Shown piece by piece: positions 51,833 to 62,750 of a stretch of DNA of 64,000 nt (positions within the stretch are counted from its first letter, which is position 1; each line of letters starts with the position of its first letter). Below the pieces are notes generated by a model. The model was not told the DNA's origin, made no database searches, and worked only from the letters and a program-made list of their open reading frames with translations. Source of the stretch: Monosiga brevicollis MX1 (taxonomy: Eukaryota > Opisthokonta > Choanoflagellata > Craspedida > Salpingoecidae); NCBI RefSeq assembly GCF_000002865.3, contig NC_004309.1:1-64000 (forward strand), given 5' to 3'. The position numbers and the translations under genes are program-made.

Positions 51833-53910
51833 TTCATTATAAAAAATATAAATTATAAATTTTTATAAAAAATAAAAATTAAAAAATAATAAAATTATAA
51901 ATTTTTATAAAAAATAAAAATTAAAAAATAATAAAATTATAAATTTTTATAAAAAAATAAAAAAATAATAATTTATAAAAATCAATAAATAGTGTAATAA
52001 ACACAAAATAGATATATAATAAATAAATAATAATTAAATATATATTATGAAAATTCATCAAATAAAATCAATTATAAAATGAATAAATATGAAATAGGTA
52101 TATAATTAATAAAAGAGTTTGCTGAATTAGGATAATTCTAATAATTATATAAAATCTCCCTTTTTAAAAGGTAAATAATAAAATAATTAATAGGTAAATA
52201 ATAAAATAATTAATAAGTAAATAATAAAATAATTAATAGGTAAATAATTAATAAATTAATAAGTAAATAATAAAATAATTAATAGGTAAATAATAAATAA
52301 AAGAGTTTGTTGAATTAGAATAATTAGAATAATTTGAATAATTATATAAAATTAAATAAAATCTCCCTCTATAATAACTAGAAAAATATAATCAATAAAA
52401 TAAAATAAAAAATAAATAAATAAAATAAATTAAATTAATTAATAATAATTAAATATATATTATTAAAATTAATAAAATAAAATAAAAAATAAATAAATAA
52501 AATAAATTAAATAAATAAATAATAATTAAATATATATTATGAAAATTAATTAAATAAATTAAATTCATCAAATCTTTCCAACAAATAGTGTAATAAACAC
52601 ATAATAAATAGGAAAGATATATAAAATTTATAAAAATAATAAATAAAATTTTTAATAAAATAAAATAAATAAAAAATAAAAATTAATAAAAATATAAATT
52701 TATCAAAATATTAATCAATTAATTTATAGTATATAATAGTAATAAAGAATTTTGAGATATTTTTAGTTTAAAATAAATAAAAATATAAATTTATCAAAAT
52801 ATGAATCAATAAATATTAAGTATATAATAGTAATTATAAGTTTATTTGAAAGATATTTTTAGTTTAAAATAAAAAAAATAAATAAAAATATAAACCTATA
52901 AAAATACTAATTAATCAATAAATTTAAAGTATATAATAGAACCTAAAATATCCTATATTTTTAAAAGATAAATAAAATAAATAAAAATATAAACCTATAA
53001 AAATACTAATTAATCAATAAATTTATAGTATATAATAGAATTAAGTAGTTTTGAGAGATTTTTAGTTTAAAATTAAAAAAATAAATTTATCAAAATATTA
53101 ATCTATAAATTTTAAGTATATAATAGAACCTAAAATATCCTCTATTTTTAAGGATAAATAAAATAAATAAAAATTATCAAAAATATTTATTTATTAAAAT
53201 ATTAATTTATTAAAATATTAATTTATTAAAATATAAATTTATCAAAATATTAATTTATAAAAATATTAATTTATTAAAATATTAACCCTTTAAATAAACA
53301 GTAAATAATAATCAATAAATATAAATTAAAATATTAAAATATAAATTTATTAAAATATTAATTTATTAAAATATTAATTTATAAAAATATTAATTTATTA
53401 AAATATTAATTTATTAAAATACCTAATACATAAATTTTAGAGTATTATTTAAATAATAAATTTAATAAAATAATAATTATAATATAATTAAATAAAGTTT
53501 AACAATAGAATTAATTATTTGAATATTTATAATTTTATTAATAATTTTATTAATAAGTCTATAAATGTGCATATTATACTCTTTAAATATATATTATATA
53601 TTAATTAAAAATAAAAATTTAAATAAAAATAAAAAATAAATATAAACAAATTAATTATTTGTAAAATATAGTGTATATAACACAATAAAAGAAAATAAAA
53701 AGAAAAAAATAAAAAAATAATAAAAATTAAAAAATTTATCAAATATGTATTAAATTTAAGTAATTAATTTGATGAAAAAATTTAATAATTAATAAAATAT
53801 AATTATTAATAAAATTAGGTTATTTGTTAATAATTATTTATTAGTAATTTTGAATATTTATAAAATAAAAAAAATTATTAATAAAAAATAAATAAAAAAA
53901 TATTTAAAAT
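51833..53910. repeat. cox1-nad3 spacer, dense dispersed repeats
   Basis: Family A copies (AGTATATAATAGAATTAAGT then AGTTTTGAGAGATTTTTAG) lie near 52728, 52815, 52925, 53025 and 53110. AATAATTAATAGGTAAAT tandems lie at 52175-52290. CTAGAAAAATATAATCAATA (about 52378) is shared with cox1 intron 2. AAATTCATCAAATAAAATCA recurs from the cox2-cox1 spacer. ACCCTTTAAATAAACAGTAA at about 53285 recurs near 55041. AAATATTAATTTATTA tandems lie at 53180-53420. No gene. Confidence 0.8.
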
Positions 53911-54267
53911 ATGTTATTCGAATATTCTGCTGTATTAATATTTTTAATTGTAGCATTAGCATTATCATGTGTATTATTAGGAGCTTCTTATTTATTATCA
54001 AATAAAAACCCTGATTATGAAAAAGTACAACAATATGAATGTGGATTTAATCCTTTTTCTGATAGTAGACAACCTTTTGAAGTAAGGTTCTTTTTAGTTG
54101 GAATTTTATTCATTATTTTTGATTTAGAAATTTCTTTTTTATTCCCTTGAAGTTTAGTTTTATCAGATATTCATGTATTTGGATATTGAACTATGGTAAC
54201 ATTTTTAGGAATATTAACAATTGGTTTAGTTTATGAATGATTAAAAGGAGGATTAGAGTGAGAATAA
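53911..54267 (+). CDS. nad3: NADH dehydrogenase subunit 3
   Basis: Complex I membrane subunit with three helices. The 118-residue product has the conserved loop YEKVQQYECGFNPF (residues about 37-50), whose Cys sits near the quinone site, and [22 protein letters not shown] (57-80). The last third (WSLVLSDIHVFGYWTMV...EWLKGGLEWE) requires four TGA codons as Trp; the standard code would cut it at residue 79. 3' hairpin at 54391. Confidence 0.96.
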
Positions 54268-54390
54268 TTTTTAATATCTATATATCCCCCTTTTATTAAT
54301 AAAAATAACTATTATAAATCAATATTATAATATTAAAATATTTAATATATGTATTATATAAAAATATATTAAATATATTTAGTATGTATT

Positions 54391-54421
54391 AGCGAGACAG
54401 TTTTATATATTCTGTTTCGCT
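54391..54421 (+). terminator. nad3 3' hairpin
   Basis: AGCGAGACAG pairs with CTGTTTCGCT (10 pairs, one G-U) with an 11-base loop TTTTATATATT. Confidence 0.7.
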
Positions 54422-54782
54422 TATTACTTATATATTATATTATATAAAAAATATTAAAAATATAAAAAATATTAAAAAAATAAATTAAATAAATAAAATA
54501 TTATATATAAAATTATTAATTATTCATGAAATATATTCTTTAATATTCTATTTTTAATAAATAAATATTAATTTAATTAATTAAATGAAATGATTATAAA
54601 ATTTATTTATAATAAATAATTAAATAAATTAATTATAATAAAATAATATAAATTATAATAAATAATTAATAAATAATAAATAAATTATAATAAATAATAA
54701 ATAAATTATAATAAATAATAATATAACAATAAATATATATTAATAAATAATAATATAACAATAAATATATATTAATAAATAA
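54422..54782. repeat. nad3-trnY spacer
   Basis: AT-only. ATAAATTATAATAAATAAT tandems lie at 54640-54720, and ATAATATAACAATAAATATA is repeated twice just before trnY. No gene. Confidence 0.65.
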
Positions 54783-54865
54783 AACGAAGTGCCTGAGCGG
54801 TTAAAGGGGCAAACTGTAAATTTGCTGTATTAGTTTACTCGTAGGTTCGAATCCTACCTTCGTTA
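54783..54865 (+). tRNA. trnY(gua): tRNA-Tyr(GUA)
   Basis: Acceptor AACGAAG/CTTCGTT. D-arm CCTGAGCGGTTAAAGGG. Anticodon stem GCAAA/TTTGC, loop CTGTAAA, anticodon GUA. The long variable arm (TGTATTAGTTTACTC) is the bacterial class II form of tRNA-Tyr. T-stem GTAGG/CCTAC; discriminator A. Confidence 0.95.
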
Positions 54866-55792
54866 ATCATCCTTTTTTTATATTATTTAATAACTTATTT
54901 CCAGCAGTGTACTAAAATAGTTTATATAAAAAAATATACAGTATATATAATAATATATAAAATAAAGTTAGTAAAATATTAAAAATATTATAATAAATAA
55001 AAATAATAAATTTAATTAAATATTAATTTATCAAAATATTAACCCTTTAAATAAACAGTAAATAATAATCAATAAATATAAATTAAAATATTTATCCATA
55101 AATTTATAGTATATAATAGGGTGATAAGGAAGGTTTAATAAATTAATTTATAAAAATATAAATTTATCAAAATATTAATTTATAAAAATATTAATTTATA
55201 AAAATATTAATTTATAAAAATATTAACCAAATTTATAGTATATAATAGAGTAATAATTTGGATATAAAATAAAAATAAATTTATAAAAATATTTATTTAT
55301 TAAAATATAAATTTATTAAAATATAAATTTATAAAAATATTAATTTATAAAAATATAAATTTATAAAAATATAAACCAAATTTATAGTATATAATAGAGT
55401 AATAATTTGGATATACAAGAAAAATTTATCAAAACATTTATTTAAAAAAATATTTAGCAATATATAGAATATATTAGAAATAAAAAAAATAAAAATTTAT
55501 CAAAACATTTATTTAAAAAAATATTTAGCAATATAAAATTTATAAAAAAATAAAAAAATAAAAATTTATAAAAATATTAACTTATAAAAATATTTACCTT
55601 TCAATAATATGAAATTTATAATGGGAAATAAACCTAATAAGATAAAAAATAAAAATTAAAAAATTAATAAAAATTAAAAAAAATTAAAAAAATTAAAAAA
55701 AATTAAAAAAAATAAAATTTTTATAAAAATAAAAAAAGTAATATAATAGATTAAATTTCTCTATATTATTACAAAATTAAAAATAAACAAAA
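54866..55792. repeat. trnY-cob spacer
   Basis: ACCAAATTTATAGTATATAA then TAGAGTAATAATTTGGATAT occurs at about 55236 and 55375. A unit of about 65 bases with AAAACATTTATTTAAAAAAA is duplicated at about 55430 and 55503. ACCCTTTAAATAAACAGTAA lies at about 55041. The last 100 bases are the A-rich cob leader. No gene. Confidence 0.75.
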
Positions 55793-56935
55793 ATGAGAGT
55801 ATTAAAAACACACCCTTTTATAAGTATAGTTAACAACATGTTAATTCAATTACCTGCTCCATCAAATTTATCATATATGTGAGGATTTGGTTCATTATTA
55901 GGATTATGTTTAATAATTCAAATATTAACAGGTATATTTTTAGCAATGCATTATTGTGCTAATGTGGATTTAGCTTTTGCATCAGTAGAACATATCATGA
56001 GAGATGTTAATGCTGGATGATTATTAAGATATATACATGCTAATGGAGCTTCAATGTTCTTTATAATGGTATATATGCATATAGCTAGAGGTTTGTATTA
56101 TGGATCATATACTGCACCTAGAATTTTATTATGAAATATAGGTATAATTATTTTAATAGTAATGATGGCTACAGCTTTTATAGGATATGTTTTACCATGA
56201 GGACAAATGAGTTTTTGAGGTGCCACAGTTATTACTAACTTTATTACAGCTATACCTTTTATAGGTAAGGATATTGTAGAATGAGTTTGAGGAGGTTTTT
56301 CAGTAAGTAATGCTACTTTAAATAGATTTTTTAGTTTACATTATTTATTACCTTTCGCATTAGCTGGATTAGCAGTAGCTCATTTAATAGCTTTACATGA
56401 ACATGGTTCAAATAACCCAATAGGTGTTGATAGTAATATAGACAAAGTACCATTTCACCCTTATTATTCAGTAAAAGATGTATTTGGTTATGTATTATTT
56501 ACAATATTTTTTGCATTTTTTATTTTTTTTATTCCAAATTACCTTGGTCACAGTGACAATTATATTCCTGCAAATCCCTTAGTGACACCGCAACATATTG
56601 TCCCTGAATGATACTTTTTATTCGCATATTGTATTTTAAGAGCAATACCGAATAAATTATTAGGAGTAATTGCCTTATTTGCTTCATTAGTTGTATTGGC
56701 TGTATTGCCGTTTACTCATACAAGTAAAATTAGAAGTATGAGATTTAGACCAATTGCTAAAGTATTCTTCTGATTCTTTGTAGCGGATTTTATTATATTA
56801 AGTTATTTAGGAGGACAACCAGCTGAAGATCCATATATTATTATTGGACAATTAGCTACTGTTTTCTATTTCTCTTATTTTATAATAATAACACCTTTAA
56901 TTGGTATATTAGAAAATAAATTATTTAAATTATAA
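55793..56935 (+). CDS. cob: Cytochrome b
   Basis: Complex III subunit with eight helices, two b hemes and the Qo and Qi sites. 380 residues. Heme ligands H82 and H183, H96 and H197 show the expected 14-residue spacing. GYVLPWGQMSFWGATV and the Qo motif PEWYFLF are present. Start [20 protein letters not shown]; end ILENKLFKL. No intron. The 56530-56620 stretch uses more C and G than usual. The last 38 bases of the gene plus 3' flank are copied at 59876-59913. Confidence 0.97.
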
Positions 56936-56944
56936 AGTTAATTT

Positions 56945-56972
56945 ATAGGAATAATATCTAGATTATTCCTAT
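56945..56972 (+). terminator. cob 3' hairpin
   Basis: ATAGGAATAAT pairs perfectly with ATTATTCCTAT around ATCTAG, 10 bases after the stop. Confidence 0.7.
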
Positions 56973-57556
56973 TTATTTATAAAAAATTAATTATAACAAT
57001 TTTGAATTTTAATTAATTTAATATTTTATAATTTTTATTAATTTTATATAATTTTATAATTTTTATAAATTTTATATAATTTTATAATTTTAATTATTTA
57101 AATAATTTTTATTTTTATTTATTATTTAAATAATTTTAATTATAATAAAATACAAACAAATTAATTATTTGTTATATTTATATCATAAATATTTAAATTT
57201 TTATTTTTAATATTTATATTATTTGTTATATTTATATCATAAATAAAGAATTAAATATAAATGAATATAATGAAGAAAATCTTAAATTTATATTACTTGT
57301 TATAATAAAATATTTACTTAATTAATCTTTGAAAACATTTAATCATATAATTTAAAATTTTTATACAAATAATAGAGACTAATTTACTAAATATTGTGTA
57401 TAAATATTCCTTTAATATATAAACAGAGTATTAATAGATAGTAGTATATAAATAGGATATGAGTATATAATAGTAGATGTATTAAATAATATAATAATAT
57501 AATAAATATAATTTAAAATAAAAATAAATTATTTAAAATAAAATACAAGTAAATAG
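56973..57556. other. Spacer after cob
   Basis: AT words. ATTTGTTATATTTATATCAT then AAATA is repeated at about 57167 and 57220. A copy of the rpl16-leader-like AATAAATTATTTAAAATAAA lies near 57522. No gene seen. Confidence 0.65.
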
Positions 57557-57605
57557 AGTACTTTTAATAAATCTACTAAAAATATAGTATTAATTGAAGA
57601 AAATT
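57557..57605 (+). pseudogene. Duplicated fragment of rps13
   Basis: 49 bases are identical to rps13 positions 31854-31902, same strand. It is preceded by sequence like the rpl16 leader, so the insertion is chimeric. No reading frame continues and there is no S13 signature. Confidence 0.85.
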
Positions 57606-57641
57606 AAAATAATAAAAATAAATAAATTCTTATGATAACTG

Positions 57642-57888
57642 CAACATTAAACTAAATTTTACCTCAAAATAATTTAGTGTTATATTGGGAGGAACATTAT
57701 ACAATATAAAATGTAAAGAAAATAGAGTATGAAGCATTAATACAAAATATGTTTAATAATAAATCCCTTGATAATGTATTAATAGATTATGTTAAACATG
57801 AGAAAGCTTTAGAAACATTAAAGGACAATGGGTTTTATAATTTAAAAGCAACAAAACCTCAACCTAATAAAATAGCAAGATATTAGAA
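57642..57888 (+). pseudogene. Decayed ORF remnant, unidentified
   Basis: From ATG at 57642 one frame runs about 80 codons to TAG (57886), interrupted by two TAA codons. Its content is not AT-repeat-like: the part from about 57726 reads YEALIQNMFNNKSLDNVLID, then YVKHEKALETLKDNG and FYNLKATKPQPNKIARY, with mixed charged and polar residues and many G/C bases. A degenerate second copy of this stretch lies at about 58370-58500. I do not recognise the family. It could be the remains of a captured plasmid or intron gene, or of a lost mitochondrial gene. Confidence 0.5.
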
Positions 57889-58149
57889 TGTTTGAATGTT
57901 ATTATTAAATATAGATAAAAATATAAAAGATAATATAGAAAAAATAAGTAAGTATTTTATTATTTTTATTAAAATAATATATTAATAATTTTTATTATTA
58001 TTTTATAAAATTTATTATAATAAAATTTAATTTATTTATTTTATTTAATTTATTTTATTTATTTTATTTATTTTATTTATTTTATTTATTTTATTTATTT
58101 TATTTATTTTAATTATTTTATAAAATTTATTATAATAAAATTTAATTTA

Positions 58150-58265
58150 TTTATTTTATTAATACAAATTCTTATTTTTATCTTAATATTCATATTTTGT
58201 TTATTATTCGTTTATTGCATTTTTAAAGTAATGTCCAATTAATTACATTAATTTATTTGCTTAAT
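58150..58265 (+). pseudogene. Short cob-like remnant, first copy
   Basis: TTATTAATACAAATTCTTAT with TTTTATC, then TATTCGTTTATTGCATTTTT with AAAGTAATGTCCAATTAAT. It parallels 59650-59745, which in turn aligns with cob around TTATTCGCATATTGTATTTT. Much decayed. Confidence 0.45.
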
Positions 58266-58740
58266 TAGCTGTGTCAATCTTTTGATAGTATTATCAATTC
58301 CTTGATAGTATTATGTTAAACATTAATATAAAATATGATAAATAAGAAATCCATATATAGTATATAAATAGATTATGTTAAACATTAATACAAAATATGA
58401 TAAATAAGAAATCCTTAAAGTTTATAATTTAAAAATAACAAAACTTAAATCTAGTAAAATAAATGGATATTGACATGTAATAAAATATAGATAAAAATGA
58501 TATATAAAATTATAAGAATTTATAAATTTAGGGTATAATGGATAATAAAAATAAAATATTGCATATTGATTTTATTTAGAAAAATTATAAAATATTAAAT
58601 TTATAAAAATTATAAAATATTAAATTAATAAAAATTATAAAATATTAAATTAATAAAAATTATAAAATATTAAATTTATAAAAATTATAAAATATTAAAT
58701 TAATAAAAATTATAAAATATTAATAGATAAATATCCCAAA

Positions 58741-59343
58741 ATGCCAAAACATCTAAAAATTAAAAGTAAACCTATATAATATTTATTATTAAATCCCAAT
58801 TTAAAAAATTTAGGCAAAATTAATTTTAAAGAATATTATAAAAAATCTATATGGTTATATTTACTCTATTTTTATAATATTTAGTATTATGATTTTTCCT
58901 GATAAATAAATTACCAGTTGGAAACAGATTATTATGATATTTTATCTAAATTTGCTAAACAATTAAATTAGAAATATCTAATTAAAGATATTCCTCTTAT
59001 TTTTAGGAAATATTTTATGAAATCAATCTAAAAATATTCAAGAATTAGAATTAATTTTTAATGAATTTGGAAATAAGGCTATAAACATAAAAATTGCTTA
59101 TAATTATACTTTCAATAATATTTATAATTTAGCTATTTGTTTAACTAAAAATAATTTTTATTTAGTATAATCTTCTATAGAACTAAACACTCTTATAAAA
59201 TAATCTTATAATGAAAATCCTAATAGATTAGTTTATTTATTTTCAGCTTATTTAAATAATAATTATAAATCAGGAATGTCATTAAAAAATGTAGTAAAAA
59301 TCATTCATAATTGTCCTATTCCTCATACATTAAATTCTTAATA
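58741..59343 (+). pseudogene. Large decayed ORF remnant, unidentified
   Basis: About 600 bases of protein-like sequence starting at ATG 58741 (MPKHLKIKSKP). Several TAA codons stand where Gln CAA would fit, and there is at least one frame change near 59020. Readable blocks are NPNLKNLGKINFKEYYKKS, DYYDILSKFAKQLN, YLIKDIPLIFRKYF, KNIQELELIFNEFGNKAIN, IKIAYNYTFNNIYNLAICL and LVYLFSAYLNNNYKSGMSLK, ending in IIHNCPIPHTLNS. Composition is unlike the surrounding repeats. No known family is apparent to me. It may belong with the remnant at 57642. Confidence 0.5.
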
Positions 59344-59689
59344 TAATATGTACAATAAGTAAGTATTTTATTTTATTATTTTATTTTTATAATTTTATTA
59401 TTTTTTAATTTTTATTTATTATAAAATTTATTATAATAAAATTTAATTTATTAATTTTATTTATTTAATATATTATTTATTATTTTATTTATTATTTTAT
59501 TTATTATTTTATTTATTATTTTATTTATTATTTATATATTAATATTTTATTAATTTACTTAATTTATAATTTCAGCAAATATGAATAAATATTTATTTAA
59601 TTATATTCCTATTTATAATTTCAGCAAATATGAATAAATATTTATTTTATTTATTTTATTAATACAAATTCTTATTTTTATCTAAATAT

Positions 59690-59913
59690 TCATTATTGAG
59701 AATTATATTTCTTATTTGTATATTGCATTTTTTAAGTAATACCCAATTAATAAAATTATAATATTAGTATAACCGTTTATTCATATAATCGTTTATTCAT
59801 ATAACCGTTTATTCATTTAAGTATTCTTGGGATAATTGATTTTATATAGTATTTATCTTATTTAATAATAATAGATATATTAGAAAATAAATTATTTAAA
59901 TTATAAAGTTAAT
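59690..59913 (+). pseudogene. cob 3' pseudogene
   Basis: Collinear decayed copy of the last third of cob. TTATTTGTATATTGCATTTT matches the [10 protein letters not shown] region, ACCGTTTATTCATATA the PFTHTSK region (present three times here), and AAGTATTCTTGGGATAATTG the KVFFWFFVAD region. The final 38 bases (59876-59913) are identical to cob 56905-56942, including its stop and a little 3' flank. Internal deletions and stops exclude function. Confidence 0.8.
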
Positions 59914-60037
59914 ATATAAGGATAAATATTTAATAATTTATAAATTTTAGAATTTTTTAATTTTTTAAATTTTTTAATTTTATCCAAAGTTTATTCCTTA
60001 ATATACACTACTATTATATATTTAATATATTATAACT

Positions 60038-60060
60038 ATGGGGGTTTTATATACCCCCTA
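60038..60060 (+). other. GC-rich hairpin
   Basis: GGGGG (60040-60044) faces CCCCC (60054-60058) with TTTTATATA between. It is the longest pure G-C stem in the spacers. Position suggests neither a known gene end nor a tRNA; role unknown. Confidence 0.55.
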
Positions 60061-60838
60061 CTTATTTTTAATTAATTTGATATTTTATTTATTTTGTATA
60101 ATTATTCTAATGGAGCAAACTATTTTATTAATTATATTCCTATTTATAATTTCAGCAAATATGAATAATAAATTATAATTATTCTAATTCAACAAACTCT
60201 TTTATTTATTATACTCCTATTAATAATTTAAACTAAATATGAGTAATAAATTATAATTATATTCCAATTTAATATTTTAATAAATTTTATTTATTTGATA
60301 TTTTATTTATTTTGTATAATTATTCTAATTATTTTATTAATTATATTCCAATTTAATATTTTAATAAATTTTATTTATTTGATATTTTAATTAATTTTAT
60401 TAATTTGATATTTTATTTATAATTTAAGCAAACTCTTTTATTTATTATTTACCAATTAATTATTTCAAGAGATTTTGTTAAATTTCAAATTTAAATTATA
60501 TAGGAATTTTAATGAAATATTGTTGAATATTTATGTTTAATCAAAATATTATTACTGTTATTAGTATTTTTTTAGTTTATAACAGTAATTATAGGTTTAA
60601 ATTTTAATAATTTAAAATAAAAATAAAAATAAATATTAAAAATAAAAATTTAAAAAATTATAATTTATTTATATTTTATTAAAATTGTCCATAAATATTA
60701 ATTAAAGTTAGTATAGAAAATTCTATATATTTGAATGTTTCGAATTAATAAATAATTAATTTAAGTTTATATTGATAATTACTATTTATTAAATAAAAAT
60801 TATTATATTTATAAATATTGTATATTTATATTTATATT

Positions 60839-60907
60839 GGTGTAGTGATTCGGTAATCTTTTAAATCTGCAAAATTTGATAAGTGGGTTCAACTCCCGCC
60901 TATACCT
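60839..60907 (+). tRNA. trnC(gca): tRNA-Cys(GCA)
   Basis: Acceptor GGTGTAG/CTATACC. D-stem GATT/AATC with a very small loop. Anticodon stem TAAAT/ATTTG, loop CTGCAAA, anticodon GCA. T-stem GTGGG/CCCGC; discriminator T. Confidence 0.93.
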
Positions 60908-61261
60908 TATTATAAGTTTATTTTTATATATAATTTAATAATTAATTTTATATTATTTTTTATAAATTTTAAAATGAATTAATTAAATTAATTTATATAA
61001 TTATCCATTAATATTTAGTTTATAATTAAGATATTATTATATCTCCTTTTTTAAAGGATCTATTTAATAAAATAATAAATTTAATAAAATAATAAATTTA
61101 ATAAAATAATAAATTTAATAAAATAATAAATTTAATAAAATAATAAATTATTATTTAAATAATAAATTGAATAAAATAATAATTATAATATAATTAAATA
61201 ATTTAAAAAATAAAAAATAATAAAATTTTTATAAAAATAAAATAAATAAAAATTAAATAAA
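60908..61261. repeat. trnC-rpl6 spacer
   Basis: CTCCTTTTTTAAAGGA short palindrome near 61043. AAATTTAATAAAATAAT tandems at 61070-61150. A-rich rpl6 leader. No gene. Confidence 0.65.
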
Positions 61262-62029
61262 ATGTCAAATATAGGAAAACAAAAGATTTTAATACCAAAA
61301 CAAATATTAGATCCTATTACAGAATTAAAAGGATATAATAAAGAAACATTTGAAATAGTTAATAAAGAAATATTAAATAATCAAAACCCTAATTTAGATA
61401 AATTGAATAAATGACAGTTTATTAGAAAAGTTGATATTGACGGTAAAATAGTTAATTATACTCAAGAAATAATTATGTTAAATGAATTATCTAATAAAAT
61501 TTCAATTAATGAAACTTCTAATAATTGAGAATTAAGTATTTTATTAGAAAATAATATAAATAAAGAAATGAAATCATATTGAGGTTTAATTAAAAGTAAA
61601 TTAAATCAAATAATTGATAATTTATATATTATTAAAAATATAAATAATGATAAAATTAATGAAGATTTAATATGACATAAAAATCCCTCAAATACCTTCA
61701 TTTATAAAAATGCATATAAAGTATATATACCTGTAGGTAAAGGTATTGGTTATAGAATAACAGATATTTCAAATAATCAAAATAAAATGTTAGAATTAAG
61801 TTTAGGTTCTACACCCAAAAAATTAATAGTACCTAATAATATTGATTATAATTTAAAAAATATTAATGAATTAATATTATATCCTAAATACCATTTTAAT
61901 ATGGATAATAATACATTTAATTCAGCTTCATTAAATGAATTAAGTTTATTTGCCAATAATATTAAAAATTTAAAATCTGGATTAAAAGATAAATATAAAG
62001 GTATTGGATTATATTTAGAAAAATTATAA
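61262..62029 (+). CDS. rpl6: Ribosomal protein L6
   Basis: Large-subunit protein near the factor-binding centre (uL6). It starts MSNIGKQKILIPKQI, the L6 N-terminal form (MSRIGKxPIxIP). After a long insertion it has VYIPVGKGIGYRITDISNNQ and MLELSLGSTPKKLIVPNN (residues about 176-193). The family end LFANNIKNLKSGLKDKYKGI follows, then GLYLEKL. 255 residues against about 177; the excess is Asn-rich at about 30-130. Four TGA codons are Trp. No clear 3' hairpin. Confidence 0.93.
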
Positions 62030-62750
62030 AAATTATATAAATATAAAAATTATATAAAATAATATAAAAATTATATAAAATAATATATTTATTAGAAAAA
62101 ATATTATTAATAAAAATAATATAATTTATTAAATATAGAGTATATAATAAAAATATAAATTTAAAGAATAAAATTAAATAAAAATTAAAAATTATAAAAT
62201 TAAATAAAAATTAAAAATTATAAAAATTAAATAATTAAATAAATTAAATAAAAATCTCTAAATAATTATTTCTATTATATACTTTATAATTAGTAAATAT
62301 TTCAATAATAATAATTATTATAAATAATAATTATAAATAATAATTATAAATAATAATTATAAATAAAATCTATTGAAAATATTATTTTTAAATTAGGTTT
62401 ATATTAAATAAATTTATAAAAATAATAAAAATAATAAAAATAATAAAAATATAAATAAAATAATTTAAATATAATATGTGATATAAATACATGGTAAAAA
62501 TAGTGTAATAATTTATTAAATAATATAATAAATAATATTAATATTAATATTTAAAATAAAATAAAATAATAATAAAAATATTTTAAAATTAAAAATTTTA
62601 ATAATAATATCACTATAAATAATAGGATAAGAATACAAATTAAAATTTTGGCTTATTCAAATAATAATTAATAAAAAAAAAATATATTTATAAAAATAAA
62701 AATAAAAAATAAAATTTTTATAAAAATAAAAAAAATAAAAATAAAATAAA
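62030..62750. repeat. rpl6-cox3 spacer
   Basis: AAATTATATAAAATAATATA tandems at 62030-62085. A TAAATAATAATTATAAATAA array at 62310-62365. AATAAAAATAATAAAAAT at 62415-62445. The cox3 leader is AAAATTTTTATAAAAATAAA with further A-rich bases. No gene. Confidence 0.7.

Larger units (their letters stand above)
57889..60838. repeat. cob-trnC spacer background repeats
   Basis: Around the pseudogene pieces lie TTTTATTTATT arrays (58025-58120, 59460-59530) and a TATAAAATATTAAATTAATA array (58585-58730). ATTTCAGCAAATATGAATAA elements lie at about 59570, 59621 and 60150. Reverse family A words with TTATTAATTATATTCCAATT lie at 60110-60440. No intact gene. Confidence 0.75.
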
